Shown: piece after piece, positions 1 to 6,224 of the stretch | Numbering within the stretch: the first letter of the stretch is position 1 | Layout: every line of letters begins with the position of its first letter | Assembly: GCA_031287815.1 (NCBI GenBank) | Contig: JAITSM010000143.1 | Location: forward strand, 1-16,176 | Reading direction: 5' to 3' | Origin: Prevotellaceae bacterium | Lineage (GTDB): Bacteria > Bacteroidota > Bacteroidia > Bacteroidales > UBA932 | DNA length: 16,176 bases | Translations under genes and position numbers: made by a program | The notes under the pieces: generated by a model | Seen by the model: the letters and a program-made list of their open reading frames with translations, nothing else | What the model was told of the DNA's origin: nothing | The model's database searches: none

Positions 1-83
1 CTAAGAACTAAAAGTTAAGAGTTGGCTGGCGCCGGAGTCAGTAGGCAGTTTTCAGTTGGCAGTAGGCAGTAGCTGGCGCAAGC
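1..83. repeat. Mosaic of heptamer-period repeats with hub motif
   Basis: The segment reads as 7-bp words (ctaagaa, ctaaaag, ttaagag), then the hub GGCTGGCGCCGGAG at 24-37, then words of the tcagtag/gcagttt/tcagttg/gcagtag type. A second truncated hub (ctggcgc) lies near 73-79. The same opening (ttaagaacta before gttggctggcgcc) recurs at 12372-12397, and the 14-nt hub recurs exactly on the other strand at 13807-13820. No gene is visible here. It is an intergenic repeat mosaic, probably a slippage- or recombination-generated element. Confidence 0.75.
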
Positions 84-153
84 TACATCATACATCATAC
101 ATCATACATCATACATCATACATCATACATCATACATCATACATCATACATCA
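84..153. repeat. Perfect tandem array, ten copies of tacatca
   Basis: Ten uninterrupted identical 7-bp units run from 84 to 153. The same unit appears in shorter, degenerate form at 13746-13770, directly upstream of the O-antigen ligase start. Sequence identity among all ten copies suggests recent expansion or homogenisation. No gene overlaps it. 154-294 holds only an A/T-rich spacer and the downstream flank of the secreted-protein gene, where I see no clear terminator. Confidence 0.9.
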
Positions 154-294
154 TTTTCAACTTTCCATTTTCAACTAAAAAAAGTGGAGCAAGGACTTCC
201 TCTTAGAACTTATCAAAATCTAAATGCGTCAACCCTGTGAAATGGGCAGGGCTACATTTCTATTCTTTTCTTTGCGCAAAAAGCAATAAGTACG

Positions 295-1188
295 CTAACG
301 TACATATGCGCATGTGCAAATTGTATTACCCATGTGTGCACAATTTGGCACACGGCATGTGTCGTTGCCCTGTATGCACCAAGTACCCGGACCACCTTGT
401 GCACAGCATGCTTCATCGTAAGTCATCAAACGCCATCCGGCAGGCACATAGCTTGGACAGTAGGAGGAAGTTGTATTACCCAACGCTATAAATTCCAACC
501 CGCATTTTACATGTGCGCCATCCGCTGCCACATCTCTGCAATAGCCATTAACAGCCGTTAAGCCTGTGAGGCAATTACCGCCATTGTTTGGTACATCTCG
601 CGCGATACCGCCGGGACAACCGGTCGCATCGGTTAGAGAATGGATTGCTCCGGTAAATGTATTGTCGCTTATTGTGCCGCCATTGACTACAAACGGTTGT
701 GAACCCTTCAATGTATAGACGCTGCCGCTTAGCGAAGCGGCATTCGGTGGATAGTCGGAAACGTATGCGCAGGCATTAAATTTAGCGGGCGTCGCAGGGT
801 CTAACATTAATTTAACCGTTGCCGCAAATGAGCTGGTAGTATTGGATGCTGTCCCTTTTACCCATGTGCCGCGCATGTTCCCGCTCGCTATAGTATGCGT
901 AAGCGCCGTATATTGGTTGCCGCTGATCCCAGTAACAGTTGTGGCGCTTGGCACGAGCGTAGCAGGCGACCAACCGCCTAATGTATTTGCGCCGGTTACC
1001 GGTTGAATATCTACAAATACCCACACTTCATTACGATGGGTGTAGTCGCTGCCTTTCCATGATAAATCGAAGGTTACGATTTTTGTCGCGTAGTCCACTT
1101 TGGTATTGGCAATCGTTACCGGAGTGGTGCGCTGTGCGCTTGCTACAACACTTGCAAGCATTGCAAAAAAGAAAAGTTTTGTTTTCAT
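295..1188 (-). CDS. Secreted Cys-rich protein, conserved N-module family (paralogue 1)
   Basis: 297 residues of unknown function. It starts with a classic Sec signal peptide (MKTKLFFFAMLASVVASA, probable cleavage before QRTTP). Residues ~20-195 match the N-modules of the proteins at 4779-6065 and 15318-16133: a VTF-x-[LV]-x-W-x-G stretch, a WVFVD strand, FNACAYVSDYPPNA, then a TDATGCPGG linker. The last ~100 residues are unique and very Cys-rich, including a CPSYVPAGWRL-MTYDEACC stretch that faintly resembles the CPPGW-LPT core of FISUMP/C-type-lectin-like folds, and a tail ending NTICTCAYVR. Many cysteines plus export suggest a disulfide-stabilised envelope or extracellular protein. It is monocistronic, with a leader of ~410 nt shared in part with the gene at 4779. 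I infer surface display or ligand binding; no enzymatic motif is visible. Confidence 0.85.
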   Translation of the reverse strand: MKTKLFFFAMLASVVASAQRTTPVTIANTKVDYATKIVTFDLSWKGSDYTHRNEVWVFVDIQPVTGANTLGGWSPATLVPSATTVTGISGNQYTALTHTIASGNMRGTWVKGTASNTTSSFAATVKLMLDPATPAKFNACAYVSDYPPNAASLSGSVYTLKGSQPFVVNGGTISDNTFTGAIHSLTDATGCPGGIARDVPNNGGNCLTGLTAVNGYCRDVAADGAHVKCGLEFIALGNTTSSYCPSYVPAGWRLMTYDEACCAQGGPGTWCIQGNDTCRVPNCAHMGNTICTCAYVR

Positions 1189-1228
1189 AATATAAAAATT
1201 TAATGTTTATTATTTAATGTTTAAAGGT

Positions 1229-1357
1229 TATCGTTATTTTGTCTATCTTCTATAAGTTTCTTGTCTATATTCTATTTTCGCAGCTTTGGGGTTGTTCCCA
1301 AACACAAACTTTTTCTATAAAACAACCCCTTGCTACGATTTTTTATTCGTTGCCAAT
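1229..1357 (-). promoter_or_regulatory. Conserved leader element with long hairpin, copy 1
   Basis: Read on the minus strand, this stretch matches 4070-4212 on the plus strand by eye over about 130 nt, with both copies oriented toward their secreted-protein gene. The core (1279-1337) folds as a 6-bp stem CGTAGC/GCTGCG, a small internal loop, a 9-bp perfect stem GGGGTTGTT/AACAACCCC, and a loop containing tttgtgttt. Copy 2 keeps the fold while exchanging pairs: U-G here is C-G there, and U-A here is U-G there. It ends about 40 nt before the ATG at 1188. Likely a cis-acting RNA element or shared 5' UTR; not a family I recognise. Confidence 0.6.
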
Positions 1358-1457
1358 GGAGGTACTTTTTTCGTACACTCTTTATTTTTTTGGCTCTTGC
1401 TTATATATTACAAAAAGGAAAAATAAAACGTGAACTGATACTAACTCGCGAAAAGGT

Positions 1458-1537
1458 TCAGACAACCCTAAAAATAAGCCGATATCAACTCACGTCGAAA
1501 ACGACTTCTATTCTTGATTTTTGAAAAATTGTCTGAT
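1458..1537 (-). promoter_or_regulatory. Leader stem-loop upstream of paralogue 1
   Basis: TCAGACAA and TTGTCTGA (8-bp perfect arms) close about 64 nt that include a small GTCG-TTTT-CGAC hairpin. It lies about 65 nt after the predicted start of transcription for the 295-1188 gene, a similar place to the large palindrome in the 4779 gene's leader. On the minus strand the arm is followed by ACCTTTT, a weak U-tract, so a leaky terminator or attenuator is possible. The primary sequence is not clearly homologous to 3836-3991. Confidence 0.35.
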
Positions 1538-1608
1538 TTTTTCGCCTTGAACAAAAGCCATTGAAATATTATTTCAAATCCAATAAGTAAAGAACATCAA
1601 TAACGCTA

Positions 1609-1638
1609 CAAATATATTACTTTATTTTTTATCTACAA
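1609..1638 (-). promoter_or_regulatory. Bacteroidota-type promoter for paralogue 1
   Basis: On the minus strand TTTG (1638-1635), 18 nt, TATATTTG (1616-1609) fits the -33/-7 promoter of this phylum. The downstream sequence (gtagcgttatt) matches that after the promoter at 3730-3760, so the two promoters look homologous. Transcription would start near 1602 and give a ~410-nt leader. It sits immediately downstream of thrS, where no strong terminator is visible. Confidence 0.55.
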
Positions 1639-1686
1639 ATTTTTTTAGTTAATCGATTCGTTCCTCTTGTTTTTTTGTGCTGATAG

Positions 1687-3624
1687 TTATGCGAGCAGTT
1701 CCTTCGTTACCTCTTCCCGCAGGAATTTTGCAAAATCTTCGATTGTCATGGCGCCTTTGTCGCCTTCGCCCTGCTTGCGGACGGCTACAAGACGGCCGGC
1801 TTCTTCCTTTTCGCCGACGATGAGCAGGTACGGAGTGCGTTTCAATTCGTTTTCCCGGATTTTTTTGCCAATGGTCTCATTGCGGTCGTCTACGGTTGCG
1901 CGGATATCGGCGTTGTTCAGGGCATCGCTCACCTGTTGGGCGTAGGCGTTGAAGCGTTCGCTGATGGGCAGCACGGTTGCCTGTTCCGGCGTAAGCCATA
2001 AGGGAAAGCGCCCGCCGGTGTGTTCGATAAGTACTGCTACAAACCGTTCCATAGAGCCGAAGGGCGCCCGGTGAATCATTACCGGGCGGTGGCGCTTGTC
2101 GTCGGCGCCGGTGTATTCCAGTTCAAAGCGTTCAGGCAGGTTGTAGTCTACCTGAATGGTGCCCAACTGCCATTTGCGGCCGAGCGCATCGCGCACCATG
2201 AAGTCCAATTTGGGGCCGTAGAAGGCGGCTTCGCCGAGTTCCACCACCGTTTGCAACCCTTTTTCGGCCGCTGATTCGATGATGGCGCGTTCGGCGCGTT
2301 CCCAGTTTTCGTCGCTGCCGATATATTTTTCCGTATTGCCCGGGTCGCGCAGGGATACCTGCGCGGTGAAGTCTTTGAAATCAAGGGTGTGGAAGATGTA
2401 GAGCACAATATCAATGACCTTGTTAAATTCTTCTTTCAGCTGGTCGGGGCGGCAGAAGATGTGCGCATCGTCTTGCGTGAAGCCGCGCACACGGGTGAGG
2501 CCGTGCAGTTCGCCGCTCTGTTCATAGCGGTAAACCGTACCAAATTCGGCAAACCGCAGGGGAAGGTCTTTGTAGGAGCGCGGTTTGGTACGGTAGATTT
2601 CGCAGTGGTGCGGGCAGTTCATCGGTTTCAGCAAGAATTCTTCGCCTTCCTGCGGCGTGTGTATCGGCTGGAAGGAGTCTTTTCCGTATTTGGCATAGTG
2701 CCCCGACGTTACGTACAGTTCCTTTTGCCCGATATGCGGCGTGATGACCTGCTGGTAGCCATGCTGCTTTTGGACGCGGCGCAGGAAATTCTCCAAGCGT
2801 TCGCGCAGGGCGGCGCCTTTCGGCAACCAGAGGGGCAACCCCTGCCCCACGCGTTGCGAAAAAGCGAATAGTTCCAATTCTTTCCCGATTTTGCGGTGGT
2901 CGCGTTTTTTGGCTTCTTCCAATAATACGAGGTATTCGTCGAGTAGTTTTTTTTGCGGAAACGTAACGCCGTAGATGCGCGTCAGCATTTTATTTTTTTC
3001 GTTGCCGCGCCAGTAGGCGCCGGCAATAGCCGTCAGCTTTACCGCCTTGATGCTGCCGGTATCCGGCAGGTGGGGGCCGCGGCAAAGGTCGGTGAAATTC
3101 CCGTTGGTATAAAAGGTGATGGTGCCGTCCTGCAAGTCGCCAATCAGTTCGCATTTGTAGGGGTCGCCTTTTTCCGTATAGGTTTTCAACGCTTCGGGCT
3201 TGCTCACTTCGCGGCGGGTGAACACTTCTTTTTGCCGCGCCAGTTCCAGCATTTTTGCTTCAATGGCCGGCAGGTCGGCGTCGGTGATGGTGCGGCCGCC
3301 CAAGTCTACATCGTAGTAAAAACCTGTTTCTATCGCCGGCCCGATGCCGAATTTCACGCCTGGATACAGGGCTTCCAGCGCTTCCGCCAGCAAGTGCGAC
3401 GACGAATGCCAAAATGCATGGCGGCCTTCGGCGTCGTCCCATTTATATAATTTAATATTCGCGTCGCCGGCAATGGGGCGCAGCAAGTCCCATGTTTCGC
3501 CGTTGACGCCTACGGCCAGCGTTTCGGCTGCCAGGCGCGGGCTGATGCTTTTGGCAATGTCAAACCCGGTAACGCCTGCTTCATACTGGCGCGTATTGCC
3601 GTCGGGAAAAGTAATGGTAATCAT
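1687..3624 (-). CDS. thrS: Threonyl-tRNA synthetase
   Basis: Class II aminoacyl-tRNA synthetase that charges tRNA-Thr in the cytoplasm and edits Ser-tRNA-Thr. With the start at 3624 it has 645 residues, the usual size. In order: TGS domain (MITITFPDGN onward, ~1-60); editing domain with HSSSH (73-77) and CRGPH (181-185); catalytic core with motif 2 (VYRYEQSGELHGLTRVRGF), zinc ligands C347 (MNCPHH), H388 (DDAHIF) and H518 (MIHRAPFGSMER), and motif 3 arginine R527; C-terminal anticodon-binding domain (ATVLPISERF to the end). An in-frame ATG at 3720 would add 32 residues with no family match. The start at 3624 is preferred because of the family N-terminus and a TACCTTTG box just upstream. The usual infC-rpmI-rplT genes do not follow. 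Confidence 0.97.
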   Translation of the reverse strand: MITITFPDGNTRQYEAGVTGFDIAKSISPRLAAETLAVGVNGETWDLLRPIAGDANIKLYKWDDAEGRHAFWHSSSHLLAEALEALYPGVKFGIGPAIETGFYYDVDLGGRTITDADLPAIEAKMLELARQKEVFTRREVSKPEALKTYTEKGDPYKCELIGDLQDGTITFYTNGNFTDLCRGPHLPDTGSIKAVKLTAIAGAYWRGNEKNKMLTRIYGVTFPQKKLLDEYLVLLEEAKKRDHRKIGKELELFAFSQRVGQGLPLWLPKGAALRERLENFLRRVQKQHGYQQVITPHIGQKELYVTSGHYAKYGKDSFQPIHTPQEGEEFLLKPMNCPHHCEIYRTKPRSYKDLPLRFAEFGTVYRYEQSGELHGLTRVRGFTQDDAHIFCRPDQLKEEFNKVIDIVLYIFHTLDFKDFTAQVSLRDPGNTEKYIGSDENWERAERAIIESAAEKGLQTVVELGEAAFYGPKLDFMVRDALGRKWQLGTIQVDYNLPERFELEYTGADDKRHRPVMIHRAPFGSMERFVAVLIEHTGGRFPLWLTPEQATVLPISERFNAYAQQVSDALNNADIRATVDDRNETIGKKIRENELKRTPYLLIVGEKEEAGRLVAVRKQGEGDKGAMTIEDFAKFLREEVTKELLA

Positions 3625-3643
3625 ATCTTCTATTTTGAGGCTG

Positions 3644-3651
3644 CAAAGGTA
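3644..3651 (-). promoter_or_regulatory. Probable thrS promoter -7 box
   Basis: TACCTTTG on the minus strand matches TAnnTTTG. It lies about 20 nt before the thrS ATG at 3624, implying a very short leader containing tagaag as a weak ribosome site. The -33 element is poor. This box is inside the upstream N-terminal extension, which argues against the 3720 start. Confidence 0.5.
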
Positions 3652-3729
3652 AGAAAATTTACGGATTTGCAGCGGAACTATTCCCAGCAGCTGGCTATTT
3701 GAGCTTATCAAAAAAATCATGATAAAATA

Positions 3730-3760
3730 TTTGGAATTAAAAAATATTGTTTTATATTTG
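3730..3760 (+). promoter_or_regulatory. Strong Bacteroidota-type promoter, divergent from thrS
   Basis: TTTG (3730-3733), exactly 19 nt, TATATTTG (3753-3760): a full match to the phylum consensus. Transcription would begin near 3767 and run rightward through the palindrome at 3836-3991 toward the secreted-protein gene at 4779. The flanking bases (tgccgttatt) resemble those after the promoter at 1609-1638. Confidence 0.6.
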
Positions 3761-3835
3761 TGCCGTTATTACATGCTCCTTGACGTATTGACATTGATAT
3801 AAAAAAAATATATCGCTTTAACTTTTATTCTGTAT

Positions 3836-3991
3836 ACAGTTCAGAACGTCGAAAATTTTAACCACGTACGAATATAAGTAAGAGCAACCCTAGCAAGAGT
3901 GGACATGGGTTGTTATACTTATTTACGTGGTGGGTTTCGACGACCTCGAACTGTAATAAGGATAACATCCCTTTCCACTCTTGGTTTTTTT
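3836..3991 (+). ncRNA. Structured RNA candidate with two mutually exclusive helices
   Basis: Helix A pairs 3836-3890 with 3907-3954: ACAGTTC/GAACTGT, CGTCGAAA/TTTCGACG, ACCACGTA/TACGTGGT, AAGTA/TACTT and CAACCC/GGGTTG, in register with small internal loops. Helix B pairs 3894-3916 with 3962-3983 (CAAGAGTGGA/TCCACTCTTG perfect, then a near-match ending GGGTTGTTAT/ATAACATCCC), and is followed at once by GTTTTTTT. The helices compete for 3907-3916. Helix B plus the U-tract looks like an intrinsic terminator, with helix A as its antiterminator. It could be an attenuator in the 4779 gene's leader or a ~225-nt sRNA. A transposon remnant is the main alternative. I do not recognise the family. Confidence 0.5.
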
Positions 3992-4069
3992 AGTGGAATC
4001 AGGAAAAAGTCACCATAAAAGTTAAAGAAACAAATTGTAGAAAAAATTTAACAAAACATTCTGCAATAA

Positions 4070-4212
4070 ATGGCAGTGAACAAAAAATCGCAGCAGGGGG
4101 TTGTTTTATAAGGTTGGTTTGTGTTTGCAAAACAGCCCCGATGCTGCGAAAAGAGAACATGGGCTTGTAGAGCATAGACAAGAGACTTATAGAACATGAA
4201 CATGGACAAATG
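4070..4212 (+). promoter_or_regulatory. Conserved leader element with long hairpin, copy 2
   Basis: Homologous to 1229-1357 (minus strand). The core 4089-4148 folds as CGCAGC/GCTGCG plus an 11-bp GGGGTTGTTTT/AAAACAGCCCC stem with one U-G pair, enclosing a loop with tttgtgttt. The element then continues with catagacaagagacttatagaa, as in copy 1. In copy 1 it ends ~40 nt before the ATG. Here about 520 bp of REP-like and 42-bp repeats separate it from the short A/T-rich segment before the ATG at 4779. Confidence 0.6.
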
Positions 4213-4224
4213 AACAGCCAGCAG

Positions 4225-4422
4225 CGTCCCGTAGGGACAGAATGTTGGTAGCAATGGAAACAACCACCCGGCTCCACCGTCCCGTGAGGGACGGAATGTG
4301 AAAAAGGGTAACAATAAAAAAAGATGCATTTATATGAAGAAATAACCATCACATTTCGTCCCTCACGGGACGACGGCGGCGGAATAATCATCGTTTCTAC
4401 CAACATTCCGTCCCAGGGGACG
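4225..4422. repeat. Cluster of four REP-like palindromes, nested inverted
   Basis: Four copies of a GTCCC-loop-GGGAC hairpin followed by a conserved AATGT tail: 4225-4251 (+, tail aatgttggtag), 4278-4300 (+, tail aatgtg), 4350-4372 (-, tail aatgtg) and 4397-4422 (-, tail aatgttggtag). Outer pairs with outer and inner with inner, so the block is a nested inverted repeat able to form a large cruciform or RNA stem. REP-like units of this shape are typically mobilised by IS200/IS605-related single-strand transposases elsewhere in the genome. No such gene lies in this window. Confidence 0.75.
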
Positions 4423-4469
4423 AATTTAATGAACAACGAACAATGAATAATGTCTATTGCCGCACGTGC

Positions 4470-4733
4470 GGCAAGTATGCCGAAGCCCTTCGGAACGGTT
4501 GCCCGTGTCTGGGCAAGTGTGCCGCAGCCCTACGGGACGGTTGCCTGGTTCTGGGCAAGTGTGCCGCAGCCCTACGAGACGGTTGCCTGGTTCTGGGCAA
4601 GTGTGCTGCAGTCCTACGGGACAGTTGCCTGGTTCTGGGCAAGTGTGCTGCAGTCCTACGAGACAGTTGCCTGTGTCTGGGCAAGTGTGCCGCAGCCCTA
4701 CGGGACGGTTGCCCGTGTCTGGGCAAGTATGCT
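4470..4733 (+). repeat. Six 42-bp tandem repeats plus a partial seventh
   Basis: Units start at 4470, 4512, 4554, 4596, 4638 and 4680 with ggcaagt(a/g)tg and are 42 bp long, differing at a few sites; a partial copy starts at 4722. Each unit holds CCCTACGGGAC or a variant, the reverse complement of the core of the adjacent REP-like hairpins, and is bounded by GGCAA and TTGCC. Because 42 is a multiple of three, all three plus frames and one minus frame stay open, so open frames here are not evidence of coding. No spacers are present, so it is not a CRISPR array. Confidence 0.85.
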
Positions 4734-4778
4734 GTAATCTATACTATCGGATATTTAACCAATAAACAACTAATAATT

Positions 4779-6065
4779 ATGAAAACATTATCAAAACAAA
4801 CAAGCCGCCTAACCCCCAAAGGGGGAACGGGGCTTATGCGCTTAACACAAAATTCCCCCTTCGGGGGATTAAGGGGGCTCCTTGGGGGATTAAGGGGGCT
4901 CCTTCTCCTCCTTCTTTGGGGTGTAGGAGGCTTGTTCGAGGGCTTGTTTGCGCAGGCTGCCGTTACGCCGCTCAGTGTAGATTATGACCGCCAACAGGTA
5001 ACTTTCCGCGTGGCGTGGTCAGGAACGCCCGTCAACAACCGCATATGGGTATGGGTGGACTTTTGCCGGGTGGCGGGAACATCGCCGGGCACATTTGCCA
5101 AAGCCGTTATTAGCGGGGCTACGGCTACCGCCGGCAGCATTGACCCGGCTTCGCTAAACGGGCGCGGCTTTTATGTAACCGCCAACCCTTCGACCATTAC
5201 CGCCACCCTAAGCAACGCCACCGGTCATTTCAACTGGTGCGCCTACGGCAGCGACTATCCGCCCAATGTAATATTGGAAAAGGGAATTTATACTTTTAAA
5301 GGGACAACCAATTTTATAGTGAGTAGCCACGCACAGCCTGTAACAACGAACACAATTGCAAAAGCAAGTTTAACCGTTAATTCATCAACTACATTCACTG
5401 ATGCCACAGGTTGTCCCGGTATTGGCAGCCTTTATTGCCCATACACAGGAAACGATTTATATATGGATGCTACGCACCTTTGCCAACAGCGCACCAGCGG
5501 TGCGCAAAATTGGGAAGCATGGATAAAAGACATACGTGATGATGAAATGTATAGAATTGTGTTGATGCCCGACAATAAATGGTGGTTGGCACAGAATGTA
5601 AAATATGCCGGTGTCGGCTCTGCCATTAGCGGCTGCACAAAAGATGAATGTGGCAGGGCTTATACATGGGCGCAAGTTTACGCTTCTTATCTGGGCGGCT
5701 CAAGTGGTTCGACCGGAACGGTACAAGGCATATGCCCTCCCGGATGGTTGTTGCCAACACTTAATACATACAATACTCTTGCAAGCACATTTGGATCATA
5801 TGCTAATGCTTGTCGTTTCTTGCGTGCAGTAAAATCAGCGTGCAGTCCACATGACAATGATTATGGATTCTCGAACATATATATGGTGAATAACGGAATG
5901 ATAGCAACCAATGGAGAAGGCTTCTATACAAATGACGAAGGTCGCGAAGATGGCGTACTATTGGACGTGGCTCCAAGTGGTGCGCTAGGGTGTGGCACGT
6001 GGTTGGTAGGCGATCCTCCCGAATCTACTGCTAAGGCCACTGTTCGTTGCTATCGCCAACTGTAA
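4779..6065 (+). CDS. Secreted FISUMP-domain protein, conserved N-module family (paralogue 2)
   Basis: 428 residues from the ATG at 4779. The frame is open back to 4443, but that part only translates the 42-bp repeats; MKT at 4779 matches the start of both paralogues. Residues 1-60 are an unusual signal peptide: a long polar start, two GGLRGLL copies, a Leu-rich core and AQA before AVTP. Residues ~61-215 are the shared N-module (VTFRVAW, WVWVDF, FNWCAYGSDYPPN, TDATGCPG). Residues ~247-428 are a FISUMP-type domain (TIGR02145-like): W-EAWIKDIRDDEMYRIVLM-PDNKWW, AYTWAQVY, GICPPGWLLPT and a terminal TVRCYRQL. FISUMP is a C-type-lectin-related fold found on secreted Bacteroidota and Fibrobacter proteins. 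Binding at the cell surface is inferred; no ligand can be named. Confidence 0.85.
   Translation: MKTLSKQTSRLTPKGGTGLMRLTQNSPFGGLRGLLGGLRGLLLLLLWGVGGLFEGLFAQAAVTPLSVDYDRQQVTFRVAWSGTPVNNRIWVWVDFCRVAGTSPGTFAKAVISGATATAGSIDPASLNGRGFYVTANPSTITATLSNATGHFNWCAYGSDYPPNVILEKGIYTFKGTTNFIVSSHAQPVTTNTIAKASLTVNSSTTFTDATGCPGIGSLYCPYTGNDLYMDATHLCQQRTSGAQNWEAWIKDIRDDEMYRIVLMPDNKWWLAQNVKYAGVGSAISGCTKDECGRAYTWAQVYASYLGGSSGSTGTVQGICPPGWLLPTLNTYNTLASTFGSYANACRFLRAVKSACSPHDNDYGFSNIYMVNNGMIATNGEGFYTNDEGREDGVLLDVAPSGALGCGTWLVGDPPESTAKATVRCYRQL
4813..4904. repeat. Palindromic GC-rich repeat inside the signal-peptide coding region
   Basis: CCCCC-AAA-GGGGG (4813-4825) and CCCCC-TTC-GGGGG (4855-4867) are small palindromes. 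They are followed by an exact 21-bp tandem duplication (4863-4883 and 4884-4904; each contains two G5 runs around attaa). The duplication encodes two copies of a seven-residue GLRGLL-type unit. Neither paralogue has this segment, so it looks like an in-frame insertion of a dispersed element that still leaves a working hydrophobic core. Confidence 0.75.
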
Positions 6066-6116
6066 TTTTTGCTTAAATAATAAATAAAACCAAAAAAAAC
6101 ACTGCTTCCAAATAAT

Positions 6117-6156
6117 GTTGCGCCTTATTCCCCACAGGGCTTCATCGCGCAACTTT
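6117..6156 (+). terminator. Possible terminator after the FISUMP gene
   Basis: GTTGCGC (6117-6123) pairs perfectly with GCGCAAC (6147-6153), followed by only TTTG. The 23-nt loop contains a short CCC/GGG inner pairing. It lies about 50 nt after the stop codon. The weak U-tract makes it a modest candidate, and its end overlaps the -33 box of the next promoter. Confidence 0.4.
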
Positions 6157-6184
6157 GTAAAACTAAAATGTTCTTGAAAATTTG
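6154..6184 (+). promoter_or_regulatory. Promoter candidate for the folded RNA at 6225
   Basis: TTTG (6154-6157), exactly 19 nt, AAAATTTG (6177-6184): one mismatch from TAnnTTTG. Transcription would start near 6191, passing a small AGGGG/CCCCC hairpin before the larger folded region. Confidence 0.4.
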
Positions 6185-6224
6185 ATAAAACAGGGGAAAT
6201 AAAAACCCCCGTTGCCGTTCAGTA

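Noticed and set aside
1239..1524. Plus-strand small ORFs with hydrophobic translations
   Set aside because: They lie antisense across the conserved leader hairpin; the similarity to translations of 3999-4436 is explained by the shared nucleotide element, and the frames do not stay aligned.
2389..3450. Plus-strand ORFs of 160 and 165 codons opposite thrS
   Set aside because: Antisense shadows in a GC-rich conserved gene; no family resemblance.
3625..3720. N-terminal extension of thrS to the ATG at 3720
   Set aside because: The extra 32 residues do not fit the TGS-domain start, and the promoter box lies within them.
3836..3954. Integron attC site
   Set aside because: Imperfect palindrome of suitable size, but no convincing GTTRRRY/RYYYAAC core boxes at the ends and no integrase or cassette layout.
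4470..4733. CRISPR array
   Set aside because: The repeats are contiguous with no unique spacers, and no cas genes are present.
4454..4765. Short open frames on both strands over the 42-bp array
   Set aside because: A stop-free repeat whose length is a multiple of three keeps every such frame open; no initiation context or homology.
4443..4778. Upstream extension of the FISUMP gene frame (112 extra residues)
   Set aside because: It is wholly 42-bp repeats and A/T-rich spacer, open in several frames; the paralogues start at the MKT matching 4779, and the extension would bury the signal peptide.
5419..6065. Diversity-generating retroelement target in the FISUMP domain
   Set aside because: FISUMP/C-type-lectin folds can be such targets, but no reverse transcriptase, template repeat or second copy of the 3' end is in the window.
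6191..6211. AGGGG/CCCC hairpin as a terminator
   Set aside because: Only 4-5 bp with no U-tract on the plus strand, and it follows a likely promoter.
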